From Candidatus Rifleibacteriota bacterium (GTDB lineage Bacteria > Riflebacteria > Ozemobacteria > Ozemobacterales > Ozemobacteraceae), in contig JAFXRA010000154.1 in the NCBI GenBank assembly GCA_017526725.1, forward strand, positions 1-17,377: a stretch of 17,377 nucleotides of DNA. The letters are read 5' to 3'. Below, piece by piece: positions 6,649 through 14,897 of the stretch. Made by a program: the position numbers and the translations under genes. Each line of letters opens with the position of its first letter. The first letter of the stretch is position 1. The notes beneath the pieces were generated by a model. The model did no database searches, was not told where the DNA came from, and saw nothing but the letters and a program-made list of their open reading frames with translations.

Positions 6649-8223
6649 TCAGTTTTTATTGCCTGCTTCGTGGTAGTCTTTTTCTGTGTTGACTTTCCAT
6701 ATTATGGATTTGTCTGTTTCACCGCAAATAGCTTTAACGGCTTCTACTGATGTCATCATCGAGTGGTCCATGTTGTTATAGCGATGCTGACCGTTTCTAC
6801 CTACACAATATAGATTATTAAAACTTTCGAGATAATCTTGAACTTCACTGAATCTGTTATAAGTTCCAAAATAAGCGGGGTAGGCTTTTTTCATTTTTAT
6901 TCTAACGGAATCTAAAACATCGTTTTTGTCGATTATACCTATTTTATCTAGCTCATCAATGGCGAATTTAATAAATTCATCTTCTGGAGTATTCCACATC
7001 TTGTCGCCTTCATTGCAGAAATATTCCAAACCTATCCATACGTTGTGTTCAGGGTCTTTAAGCATATAAGGCGACCAGTTGTTAAAGATCTGCAGCCTTC
7101 CGAGCTTAACTTCTCGTTCCTGAATATATATCCAGCAGTCTGGAACAATGTCACCGAGAGTCTTTCTGTTGGTTGTGTTTTTTATTTTGAGTTTGTTTAC
7201 GAGCAGGCCAACGGTTATGAAATCTCTGTATGGAAGCCCGCCGGCAATTTCCTTTACATTTTCTGGAGTTTCTGCCGGCATAGCTTGAATCAAGTCTTTT
7301 ATAGGCATTGAAGAAATGTAATAATCTCCAGATACAACTTTTTTAGAGCCATTCTGTGAGAAGGCAACAGATTTAATCAGATGTTTCCCTTTTTCTACAG
7401 CAGTAATTACTTCACTAACTTCGGCATTCAGTATTATTTCACCGCCAAGTTTTTTGATTTCTTCTGCCATGGTTTCCCAATATTGACCAGGACCAAACTT
7501 AGGATAAATATAGGATTCTATTAGAGAAGTTTCAACTTTCTGATTCTTTATGAAAGGCTTAGTTAGAGCTGTTGTTAAAAGCTTTAAGATAGAAAGACCT
7601 TTTACTCTTTGAGCACCCCAGGAAGAATCAATCTTTGATGGGTGAATACCCCAGAGTTTTTCTGTATAATCTTCGAAGAACATTTTATATAAAGGTTTAC
7701 CAAAACGATTGATGTAAAAGTCTTCTAAAGAGTTTTCCTTTCTTTTGCGAATCATGCTTTTTAAATAACCAAAACCTGCATGAATAGTTCGGCTTAACCC
7801 CATATTGGCAAAGGTCTGATATTTTACAGAAATAGGATAATCAAAAAACTTCTTTAAATAGAATATTCTTGATACTCTATCTCTTCTAAGCATGACTTTA
7901 TCTTCTTTTTCCGGGTCAGGACCATTTGGAGAGAGCTCTTTAACTCTACCTAATTTTTCATCGTCAAAGGAATTTGCTCCCTGTATTGGCATTAACTCAG
8001 TCCAAATCTTTTCTACTTCAGGAATTTTTGTAAAAAAGCGGTGCCCGCCAATGTCTATACGATTATCTTTAAATCTAGCTGTTCTTGAAATTCCGCCGAT
8101 TTGGTCAGTAGCTTCAAGAATAACTGGTTTTATGCCGGTTTCTTTAAGAAGTTTATAAGCAGCTGTTAAGCCAGCTGGTCCTGCTCCGATGATTATTGCT
8201 GTTCCATTAAGATTTTTGTTCAT
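6649..8223 (-). CDS. FAD-dependent oxidoreductase, UDP-galactopyranose mutase-like
   Basis: This is a flavoprotein with an N-terminal Rossmann dinucleotide-binding site ([14 protein letters not shown], GxGxxG at residues 13-18) followed by the acidic end of beta-2 (ILEA) and IGGISRT. GGHRFF (59-64) and FDYPIS resemble UDP-galactopyranose mutases, and the C-terminal [17 protein letters not shown] (475-491) closes the FAD site. At 524 residues it is longer than a typical mutase (about 370-400), so it belongs to the wider amine-oxidase/mutase-like group often placed beside GtrA and glycosyltransferase genes. It probably modifies a nucleotide- or lipid-linked sugar in the cytoplasm or at the membrane. 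The start is ATG six bases after the GtrA stop, with its ribosome site overlapping that stop, so translation is likely coupled. The exact substrate is unknown. Confidence 0.85.
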   Translation of the reverse strand: MNKNLNGTAIIIGAGPAGLTAAYKLLKETGIKPVILEATDQIGGISRTARFKDNRIDIGGHRFFTKIPEVEKIWTELMPIQGANSFDDEKLGRVKELSPNGPDPEKEDKVMLRRDRVSRIFYLKKFFDYPISVKYQTFANMGLSRTIHAGFGYLKSMIRKRKENSLEDFYINRFGKPLYKMFFEDYTEKLWGIHPSKIDSSWGAQRVKGLSILKLLTTALTKPFIKNQKVETSLIESYIYPKFGPGQYWETMAEEIKKLGGEIILNAEVSEVITAVEKGKHLIKSVAFSQNGSKKVVSGDYYISSMPIKDLIQAMPAETPENVKEIAGGLPYRDFITVGLLVNKLKIKNTTNRKTLGDIVPDCWIYIQEREVKLGRLQIFNNWSPYMLKDPEHNVWIGLEYFCNEGDKMWNTPEDEFIKFAIDELDKIGIIDKNDVLDSVRIKMKKAYPAYFGTYNRFSEVQDYLESFNNLYCVGRNGQHRYNNMDHSMMTSVEAVKAICGETDKSIIWKVNTEKDYHEAGNKN

Positions 8224-8229
8224 AAACCT

Positions 8230-8709
8230 TTACCTGAATATAATGATTTTTCTTCCAGCGTAGTTCCATAACAAAACTACAGCAGTAACAAAACATTTTA
8301 CTAATAAATAACCATATTTAACTATATCATAACCAATCAAACCGCTGATATAGGTTAAACTGCTGTCTAACTGAGGCTTTAACAAGTCACATCCCAAATA
8401 CATGCCTAGCTCAGTTAAGCCTAATCCAATTATACCTATTATAGCAAAAATAGCGAAAGACTTTGTATCACGTCCTTTCCCCTGGTCTTTGGCCTGAGTG
8501 AAAACAAATTTTAAAGAAAGAATATAGTTGACTGTTAAGCCTAATATGAAACCTAAAGCCGTTGAAAGATATATTCCATAAGATAAATTATGAAATAAAT
8601 ATTCTTTTGACAGATACAACGAACCAAAATCTACAATAAAAGCTATTCCGCCAACGACTATATAACGGAGAAACTCGAATATAATTGTTTTTATTTTGTC
8701 TTTATTCAT
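8230..8709 (-). CDS. GtrA family membrane protein
   Basis: At 159 residues with four predicted membrane segments, this matches GtrA proteins, which help move or flip polyprenyl-phosphate-linked sugars for modification of surface polysaccharide or teichoic acid. The diagnostic first segment is FLRYIVVGGIAFIVDFGSLYL (about 14-34); a second covers about 43-65, followed by a KFVF motif and two C-terminal segments ending in NYAGRKIIIFR. Its ATG overlaps the end of the upstream gene by 8 bases (8702-8709), and it runs into the FAD protein after 6 bases, so it is in the middle of an operon. Usual GtrA partners are a family 2 glycosyltransferase and a GT-C enzyme; here only the GT-C-like proteins and the FAD protein are present. 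Confidence 0.92.
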   Translation of the reverse strand: MNKDKIKTIIFEFLRYIVVGGIAFIVDFGSLYLSKEYLFHNLSYGIYLSTALGFILGLTVNYILSLKFVFTQAKDQGKGRDTKSFAIFAIIGIIGLGLTELGMYLGCDLLKPQLDSSLTYISGLIGYDIVKYGYLLVKCFVTAVVLLWNYAGRKIIIFR

Positions 8710-10162
8710 TTTTACTCTTAGGCAATTTTCCTATCCAAAGCTTCTTGCCAGCCTTTATCCAATCAAGCTGCGGATATTGAGTTCTTACATCTACAGAAGT
8801 AAATATTCTGTCTTTTTCTGTTAACTTGTCTATCCATGGTTTATAAGAAGAATAATGATAAGATGAATATACTATTTCTCTATAAATATTTTTGTTTTCT
8901 GGGAACATGATAGCAGGTTCAAAGCCTAATACATACTTATATTTGCCTTCTGGGTCGGCATAATACTGATAATAAAAATGATTCATTGAATCATTATAAA
9001 TTATACCGCCATCTAGAGGCTTGTATGAGGCAAATTCTGGTTTGGAGAAATCTACAGATTCAGCTTTGCGTTCCTTTTTGTTGTTCCAATCTGAATTTGG
9101 AACAAATATAACTAGTGATAAAACAGTAAAGACAAAAAGAGTCCATCTGAAAAATGGCTTTTTAACTGATTGCATTTCATCAATTAAGTCAGAAATTTTG
9201 CATGAAAGCCAGAACATCAGAGCAATTATTCCCCAATCTATCCAAAATCTTACTACTTTAATTGAAAGCATCCAGCTAAGTAAAACCAATATGAACAAAG
9301 GGTCTTTTGTTAACTGATTAAGACTAAGCTTCTTAGAATAAATCAAAAGGATGATAATTGCTGCCGTTGGAAATATCCAGAATAGATATATGGTACCTTC
9401 TGCAAATTCAGTAACTAACTGCCAATTATATATTTTTTCAGTAAATATGTTTAATGTGGCCGTATAATGAAAGTGAAGGAACTGCTCGAACTCACCTGTA
9501 AGATAAGCCCCAAGAACTGTAGATATCAAAATAATCAAAGTTAGCTCCAAGGCTTTGGTTAATTTTCCCGATAAAAGAAGAGCCAAGGGCAGTAATAAAA
9601 ATGTATACCAGGTTCCATGCAGCCAAACAGCTGTAGATATAAGAATAGCTGAAACTGCGTATCTAACAATATAATTGGTTTTATTGCCAGATTCAATAAA
9701 CCATAGTTTAAAAAGAAATAAAGAAGTAATAGCAGAAATAATAAAAGGACGGCCGCAAAGCATTCTAAAAAAGATTGGTCTATTTACAACGAACATAATT
9801 AACAGGACTATAGTCCAGGAAGCAATATTGGGTGAAAGCACCGAACCGGTGAGATTGACAATCAAAAATAAACTAATAATAACTGTTAATAGCAGTGCTT
9901 CTTTATTTAACCCAAAATATTTATGAATTGCTCTAAGAAGAGAATGCCACCCTGCATTATGGTCGGCAGAAAGACTGGGTTCTATTTCCAAAACGTCAGT
10001 CCAAGACTGATTTGTAACAGAGAAGGCAATATGTCTATTTGCATCATCTACTGGCATAAAACCAGTATTATAGATTTTGTAAGGAATAAAAATGAAGGCT
10101 GCAAAAAGTATTAAAATCGCGGCCAGTTTTTCAAGTTGGGTTTTATTTATGTTTGTTTGCAT
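8702..10162 (-). CDS. Polytopic membrane protein, GT-C-like glycosyltransferase candidate
   Basis: This 486-residue protein has an N-terminal membrane segment (about 12-28) followed by a short extracytoplasmic loop with MPVDDANRH (Asp39, Asp40, Arg43, His44) and SADHNAGWH (Asp67, His68). An acidic pair after TM1 is the hallmark of GT-C transferases that take sugar from a polyprenyl-phosphate donor. Some eight to ten more hydrophobic segments follow, then a soluble C-terminal region (about 375-486) with GGIIYNDS (385-392) and WIKAGKKLWIGKL (468-480), shared with the protein at 5332-6621. It is the first gene of the operon, divergent from the HEAT-repeat gene across a 70-base gap. The ribosome site is weak (a GAG just upstream). 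The family assignment rests on the motifs and gene context only; the polymer modified is unknown. Confidence 0.7.
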   Translation of the reverse strand: MQTNINKTQLEKLAAILILFAAFIFIPYKIYNTGFMPVDDANRHIAFSVTNQSWTDVLEIEPSLSADHNAGWHSLLRAIHKYFGLNKEALLLTVIISLFLIVNLTGSVLSPNIASWTIVLLIMFVVNRPIFFRMLCGRPFIISAITSLFLFKLWFIESGNKTNYIVRYAVSAILISTAVWLHGTWYTFLLLPLALLLSGKLTKALELTLIILISTVLGAYLTGEFEQFLHFHYTATLNIFTEKIYNWQLVTEFAEGTIYLFWIFPTAAIIILLIYSKKLSLNQLTKDPLFILVLLSWMLSIKVVRFWIDWGIIALMFWLSCKISDLIDEMQSVKKPFFRWTLFVFTVLSLVIFVPNSDWNNKKERKAESVDFSKPEFASYKPLDGGIIYNDSMNHFYYQYYADPEGKYKYVLGFEPAIMFPENKNIYREIVYSSYHYSSYKPWIDKLTEKDRIFTSVDVRTQYPQLDWIKAGKKLWIGKLPKSKNE

Positions 10163-10197
10163 AACTCATATTAGAATAACATATTAAGATAAATTAA

Positions 10198-10226
10198 TTG
10201 TAAAAAATTACTCTTTTTAATAAAAT
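10198..10226 (+). promoter_or_regulatory. Promoter of the HEAT-repeat/sigma operon, possibly giving a leaderless mRNA
   Basis: TTGTAA (10198-10203, four of six), a 17-base spacer and TAAAAT (10221-10226, five of six) lie in the 70-base divergent gap. The -10 ends six bases before the ATG at 10233, so transcription would start at or next to the A of the start codon. No Shine-Dalgarno sequence is visible before the ATG. Confidence 0.6.
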
Positions 10227-10232
10227 ATTTCT

Positions 10233-12716
10233 ATGAGTATTTCAAAAGAACAACAGAATATATTAGATAATCTCAGGCTTCCTATAAAATCTTTCCGCAT
10301 ATTTGCATTAGAAGAAGTTATAAAGTCTGGCGGTAATTCTGAGATTTTATCTGTTTTAGAGGAAATACGAGCAACAGAAGACGATCCTGAATGCTCAATG
10401 CTTATTTCTCACGCCATTAATGCTGTTAAAAGCAGCTTAAGCAGTTCTAAAAAAGCAGAACCTGTTGTACTTGGTGATACTAAAGAATTTTTAGCAAATT
10501 GGAAAGAGGCAGATGAAAATCTGCGAATGCACATAATTTCTAATTTGCCGGCCAGGCTTCCTAAAGATATTAGAACCTTAGGTCCCGAATTGGTTGAAGG
10601 TTCCTCTCCAATCGTTATTGCTCGTGTAATAAGAGCTTTTGGACGTAACTGGCCTGAAGATAAATTTAATATTATAACTAGCAATTTGAATTCAGAAAGC
10701 TTGGTTCTGAAGCTTGCTGCATTAAGAACCATGGTTCATCTGAAGCCTGAATTGCTTTTGGATAATTTGCCTGAATTGCTCGCTTCTGCTGACCCGGAAA
10801 TAAAAGCGCTTGCAATTAGAGCACTAGTAAAGATTGATAAGGAAGAAGCCTTAAATCACTTACAGGCACTTCTTTTGTCGCCTACCAAAACTGAACGTCT
10901 TGCAGGTATTCAGAATTGTCCTTTCTTACCTTTTGAAACAGTTAAACCTTTATTGCTGAAATATTTTGCGGCTGAAACTAATCCCGAACTATTGACAAAA
11001 GCAGGCTGGATCATTGAAATGAATCCAGATGTTGAGGTTCCTTTTACTCTTTTTGAAATAGCAGAACGTTCACCTGCTAAAAAGGCTGATTTAGTCAAGA
11101 AAGTATTGAATGAAGCAGTAAGACTCTTAAATAAATCAGGTATTTTAGGAGATAAATTTGCTGCATATACTCGTAAACTTCAAAATTGGGTTAACAAAAG
11201 GAATGCGCTGCGTTTCGCAAGACAGGTAGTATCTAAACTTGATTCTGAAACGGTTTCCCCTGATATTGAACAGAAAATAGCAGTGGCAATTAAGCAGCCA
11301 ATAGGCAAGGAAGCTTTTATAGAAGCATTAAAATGGCCTCTTTCGGATCTTGCCAAATCAAGACTAGCTAAATATCTAGGTATTCAATATCCTGAATCCG
11401 TTCAAACTCCCAAGGAAGAACAAAAACAGGAAAGAGAACCTGTAACTCTTGCTGAAAAGAAACAGAGCCTTTCTCAGTTCGAAATGCTGGCTACTATAAC
11501 TCCAGAAAAAGCTGCTGAAAAAATAGATTATTTTATTCTGGCTATAAATAATAAGGATTCTAGTTCAGAATTAAAGATAGCTATTTTGCAATGTCTCACA
11601 CGCTGTAAATTAGCTGGAGTTGAAGATATTGCAGTACGTTTGATTAAGTCTCATGATGTTGCCGTCGCTACAGCAGCCGTTGAATATCTTGGTATAGTTA
11701 ATCCTGACTGTATTTTCCCTTATCTGGGGCAATGTTTGAAAATCTCTGATGTCGGAATGAAATCTGCTGCTTTGGGTATATTGAAGAATTTTGATTATAA
11801 TCAGGCGGTTTCGTCTTTGCGCGCCATGATGTATTCTACAGACAATAATCAGCAGAAAATGGCTATGGAATGTATTGGCCAGTTTGATTTTGCATTGATA
11901 AGGGATATGCTTACTGAGTTCCTTTGTCTTGATTATCATGAGGGCTTGTTGGAAGCCGGGCTTTGTCATTTTGCTGCCAACCCTTCTGCTGATAATGTTT
12001 ATTCTCTTTATAAAATTGAGCAGGCTCATCCTGGAAAAATAGCGGAACAGGCTCGTAGTTTACGTGAGGCATGTCCTGAACCTACAGAAGAAATAGCTGG
12101 GACACTTTCTGAAGAAAAAGATGGAGCAGAGTCTTCTGAATCAGATAAGACTAAAGAAGAGGTTAAATCAGATAAAGATGCTAAAGAAGCAGAATTAAAA
12201 GAAAGGTTAAGGCTTGAAAAAGAGAAAAGAGCTAGTAAGAGACCTGCTTATGCTTACCGCTCTAATGTTGAACTTCCTGAAAGAACCTCTAAACAGCAGC
12301 TTATTGCTATCTGGAACGGTATAACTGCATTCGTTCAATCAAAAGCCCTGCCTATAAGCATAATTACATTTTTAATTGTGGCTCCCCTTGTTTATTATCT
12401 CTTCTTTTATACCCCAGGATCTGAAAATAAGAAGGCTAAAGGCGGAGCAGTCGTTTGTGAACCCTTGGTAATCGAAGGAAAGGTAGACGCTGTCGATGAT
12501 GGGGTTGTGACTATAAAGGCAACAAACGATGAAACCTATATTCTAGTTCCTTTAAAAGATGGTTGGAAGGTTCCAGAAGTTCAAAGACTCATTCGTGCTT
12601 TGATTGTTCCTTATAGAAAGTCGAGCAATGGTGAAATAGCAGCTCATCTTGGCGAAGAAGGCTATATATATATTGATGCATATACAGAAGAATTCAGTGG
12701 GGATAAAGCAAAATGA
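10233..12716 (+). CDS. Large HEAT-repeat protein with one C-terminal membrane segment
   Basis: This 827-residue protein has three parts. Residues about 10-610 are alpha-alpha helical repeats of the HEAT type (for example LKLAALRTMVHL, IKALAIRALVKI and VATAAVEYLGIV, each followed by a paired helix and often PD or DPE turns). A charged Glu/Lys/Ser stretch (about 622-670) follows, then a hydrophobic segment (706-726, starting PISIITFLIV and ending YYLFFY). The last 100 residues form a small domain rich in beta strands (VIEGKVDAVDDGVVTIKA). With no signal peptide, the repeats are predicted to be cytoplasmic and the C-terminal domain outside. HEAT solenoids bind proteins. The stop overlaps the start of the sigma factor by 4 bases, so the two are made together and the HEAT part may bind the sigma or an anti-sigma. 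No enzymatic motif was seen; the function is unknown. Confidence 0.88.
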   Translation: MSISKEQQNILDNLRLPIKSFRIFALEEVIKSGGNSEILSVLEEIRATEDDPECSMLISHAINAVKSSLSSSKKAEPVVLGDTKEFLANWKEADENLRMHIISNLPARLPKDIRTLGPELVEGSSPIVIARVIRAFGRNWPEDKFNIITSNLNSESLVLKLAALRTMVHLKPELLLDNLPELLASADPEIKALAIRALVKIDKEEALNHLQALLLSPTKTERLAGIQNCPFLPFETVKPLLLKYFAAETNPELLTKAGWIIEMNPDVEVPFTLFEIAERSPAKKADLVKKVLNEAVRLLNKSGILGDKFAAYTRKLQNWVNKRNALRFARQVVSKLDSETVSPDIEQKIAVAIKQPIGKEAFIEALKWPLSDLAKSRLAKYLGIQYPESVQTPKEEQKQEREPVTLAEKKQSLSQFEMLATITPEKAAEKIDYFILAINNKDSSSELKIAILQCLTRCKLAGVEDIAVRLIKSHDVAVATAAVEYLGIVNPDCIFPYLGQCLKISDVGMKSAALGILKNFDYNQAVSSLRAMMYSTDNNQQKMAMECIGQFDFALIRDMLTEFLCLDYHEGLLEAGLCHFAANPSADNVYSLYKIEQAHPGKIAEQARSLREACPEPTEEIAGTLSEEKDGAESSESDKTKEEVKSDKDAKEAELKERLRLEKEKRASKRPAYAYRSNVELPERTSKQQLIAIWNGITAFVQSKALPISIITFLIVAPLVYYLFFYTPGSENKKAKGGAVVCEPLVIEGKVDAVDDGVVTIKATNDETYILVPLKDGWKVPEVQRLIRALIVPYRKSSNGEIAAHLGEEGYIYIDAYTEEFSGDKAK

Positions 12717-13252
12717 GTTCCGATAAGAATTCTTCTCAAGAAAAAGATCTGGAATTAATTAAACAAATAAAAAAAGGTGATTCTAAGGCTTTAGACGAAC
12801 TTTTAGAAAGTTATATTCCTCAGTTAAATGCTTTTTTTCATTATATCCATATTCCAGAAAATAATATTGAGGATCTGATTCAGGAAACTTTTGAAAGAAT
12901 GATTACTAAGATTGATTCTTTTGATGAAAGTAAACGCTTTTCTACCTGGCTGATGACTATAGGAAGAAATTTGTATATAGACCAGTACAGAAGAAAAATA
13001 AAAGGTGAAGAATTTGCTTCAGAAGAAGAACAGAATAATTCCTTTGCTGATCCTGAAAAAGAAGTTATAGGAAAAATCAGTGTGGAAGAACTTCTGAATT
13101 CTTTGTCTGAAAAAGAAAAGTTTTTGATTGAAATGAGGGTTTTTAAACAGATGCCATTTGCTGAAATATCAGAAATTACATCTGAAACAGAGACTTCTTT
13201 GCGCTCCAGATTTTTCAGAGCTCTAAGCCGCTTAAGAAGTATAGTTGATTAA
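12713..13252 (+). CDS. RNA polymerase sigma factor, sigma-70 family, ECF-like
   Basis: At 179 residues this has the standard two-domain ECF layout. Region 2 (about 28-96) contains the -10-recognition and core-binding helices: DLIQETFERMITKIDSF, then RFSTWLMTIGRNLYIDQYRR. An acidic linker (98-116) follows, and region 4 (about 126-176) holds the -35-binding helix-turn-helix: LNSLSEKEKFLIEMRVFKQM, FAEISEITSE, then SLRSRFFRALSRLR. The ATG overlaps the HEAT-protein stop (ATGA at 12713-12716), and a GGGG stretch lies about ten bases upstream. The next gene, a zinc-finger anti-sigma candidate, lies tail-to-tail six bases away, which is not the usual sigma/anti-sigma operon order. The factor is expected to redirect RNA polymerase to a small set of envelope or surface genes; its targets are not evident from this window. 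Confidence 0.95.
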   Translation: MSSDKNSSQEKDLELIKQIKKGDSKALDELLESYIPQLNAFFHYIHIPENNIEDLIQETFERMITKIDSFDESKRFSTWLMTIGRNLYIDQYRRKIKGEEFASEEEQNNSFADPEKEVIGKISVEELLNSLSEKEKFLIEMRVFKQMPFAEISEITSETETSLRSRFFRALSRLRSIVD

Positions 13253-13258
13253 AATACC

Positions 13259-13840
13259 TTAAATATCGCTGTCTTTTTTTGATGAGGGAACGGTCTGTGT
13301 CGGATATTTTATAGGTTCATTGCTTCTCATATTTTCGTTTGAACCACTATTTTTTAATAATTTATCAGAAACAGTGCCGTCATTTATAAGCTTAACAGAA
13401 GAAGTTGCAGAATCTATATCGATAGATTCACTTGCTAATGATTGAGAATTTTGAATATTCCCTTTTAGGGAAGAATTTTCTGCAACTTCACTCATATTGT
13501 TTGAGAGCAAAACACTTAAAGATAATGCTCCGGTCAGACCAAGTAATGCAACGAGAGTTCCTGCTTTCAAAGAGGTTTTTGCTATTGTAGAAAGAGCCGA
13601 GGCGGCTTGTCTTGCCTGCAAAGCTCCAGCTAATTTTGAAGATATTTTTGCTTTTAAGGCAAGACCAGCTGCTGGTATAACAGAAGCTGAAGAAGCCTTT
13701 AAGGCTTTGATTGAATCAAGGCTTCTTCGGCATTCAATGCAAGTTCCAATATGAGCTGCAGCTTCTGGTGATAACTTTGATAAGTCACCGCCAGCAGTTA
13801 TAGCTTCATCTATTATAACTTTGCATTTTTCTGTTAACAT
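13259..13840 (-). CDS. Membrane anti-sigma factor candidate with zinc-finger (ZAS-like) N-terminus
   Basis: This 193-residue protein starts with a short helical domain carrying Cys6 and His30-x3-Cys34-x2-Cys37 (AAHIGTCIECRRS), the zinc-binding pattern of ZAS anti-sigma factors that hold ECF sigma factors inactive. A hydrophobic segment (about 92-112, ALLGLTGALSLSVLL) would anchor it in the inner membrane. The last 80 residues are polar and Ser/Asn-rich, predicted outside the cytoplasm, ending SSKKDSDI. Ala/Lys-rich helices (55-90) lie between the finger and the membrane. It converges on the sigma gene with 6 bases between stops and follows the lipoprotein gene after 20 bases, so it is probably transcribed with that gene. 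The ribosome site is weak (AAAGAG). Its cognate sigma is presumably the neighbour; this is inference from position. Confidence 0.8.
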   Translation of the reverse strand: MLTEKCKVIIDEAITAGGDLSKLSPEAAAHIGTCIECRRSLDSIKALKASSASVIPAAGLALKAKISSKLAGALQARQAASALSTIAKTSLKAGTLVALLGLTGALSLSVLLSNNMSEVAENSSLKGNIQNSQSLASESIDIDSATSSVKLINDGTVSDKLLKNSGSNENMRSNEPIKYPTQTVPSSKKDSDI

Positions 13841-13860
13841 GATTTACTCTTTCGGTTTAA

Positions 13861-14892
13861 TCAGATATTTAAATCTTTAAATGTTTTGTCTATATCATTA
13901 AAGCAGTTTTCTATTGCATTTACAGATTTATCAATTTGACTCTTTACATTTTTGCTTTCGACTGAGAATTTATCTACTTCATTCTTTATTTTTGTAAGTT
14001 TTTCTTCCAACTGTTTGTATTTTTCTTTTGATTCTTTTGTAGTTGGGTTATTCTTTATTTCATTTAATTCTTTCTGAACATCATCAAGCTTTTTGGCAAC
14101 ATCACTAGCATTTGAGCTTGAATTACCCTTAGAAATATTTGAATCCTGTTTTTTGAAGAGATCTGATAAATTTTTAATTCCATCAGAAATTTCATTCATA
14201 CCAGATTTTATACCTTCTGTAGCTTTTGCTACTTCATCCTTAGTAGAGAGTTTAGAGGAAGTACTGCTAGTTCCGTTAGATTTTGTAACTTCAACCTTTG
14301 CATTGTCTCCAAGAGCATCTTTAACTTGCTTGGCAAGTTCTTCTACTGTTTTTGCAGATTGGTTGTTTGTATTGGATTTGTTGGTATTTGTTGTTGTGTT
14401 AGTAGAATTAGAACTGCTTGAGGTTGAGTTGCTATTGGTTTTAATACTGTCAGAATCTTTTTTAGAACTAGCTGTTGTCTGGGTAGTTGCTGTTCCTGAT
14501 GCTACTTGATTGCCAGCAGAATCAGTTCCGGATTTCTTAAGGTTTTCACCGGCATTTTCAATCTTCTGACCAACATTAGAGACTTTATCAAGAGCAGAGT
14601 CTACTTTGTTTAAACCATTTTCTATCTTAGAACTTACATTGTTCGTTTTTCCCGTTACCGAATCTATCGCCTCCCCAACCGATTTCGCCACAGGTTTGAC
14701 TACGTCTACAACCTTTTTAACAACATCAACGCCGGCTTTTATGATTTTACCTACGCCGCTGACTATACTGCCAAGGGTATTTACTATACCTGAAATGATT
14801 TTACCTAAATCTATACTACAGCCAGTAAGAGTTATAGAAATAATGAGCATGAGGCTTAAAAAGAACGAGCCTCGTAAGATTTTTTTGAACAT
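13861..14892 (-). CDS. Lipoprotein with amphipathic helical repeats and coiled coil
   Basis: I do not recognise the family. A type II signal peptide ends in the lipobox LTGC, making Cys25 the lipidated residue; Ser follows at +2, which in many Gram-negatives favours sorting to the outer membrane. Residues about 28-120 are a string of short amphipathic helices with Val/Ile and Lys at regular spacing (KIIKAGVDVVKKVVDVVKP). A Ser/Thr/Asn linker covers about 121-180, and Lys/Glu-rich coiled coil about 215-343 (KKLDDVQKELNEIKN, KQLEEKLTKIKNEVDKF). Apart from Cys25 the only Cys is Cys330. The start is ATG with GGAGGT five bases upstream. The anti-sigma candidate follows 20 bases downstream, suggesting co-expression and a possible role as an envelope sensor or anchor. 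No enzymatic motif is visible. Confidence 0.85.
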   Translation of the reverse strand: MFKKILRGSFFLSLMLIISITLTGCSIDLGKIISGIVNTLGSIVSGVGKIIKAGVDVVKKVVDVVKPVAKSVGEAIDSVTGKTNNVSSKIENGLNKVDSALDKVSNVGQKIENAGENLKKSGTDSAGNQVASGTATTQTTASSKKDSDSIKTNSNSTSSSSNSTNTTTNTNKSNTNNQSAKTVEELAKQVKDALGDNAKVEVTKSNGTSSTSSKLSTKDEVAKATEGIKSGMNEISDGIKNLSDLFKKQDSNISKGNSSSNASDVAKKLDDVQKELNEIKNNPTTKESKEKYKQLEEKLTKIKNEVDKFSVESKNVKSQIDKSVNAIENCFNDIDKTFKDLNI

Positions 14893-14897
14893 AAATA

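Noticed and set aside
11610..12029. 139-codon minus-strand frame inside the HEAT-repeat gene
   Set aside because: It is wholly inside a well-supported gene with clear helical repeats, and its product shows no domain.
14093..14509. 138-codon plus-strand frame opposite the lipoprotein gene
   Set aside because: The Leu/Val/Glu-rich product is the mirror of the Ser/Thr/Asn/Lys-rich lipoprotein codons; no ribosome site or known motif was seen.
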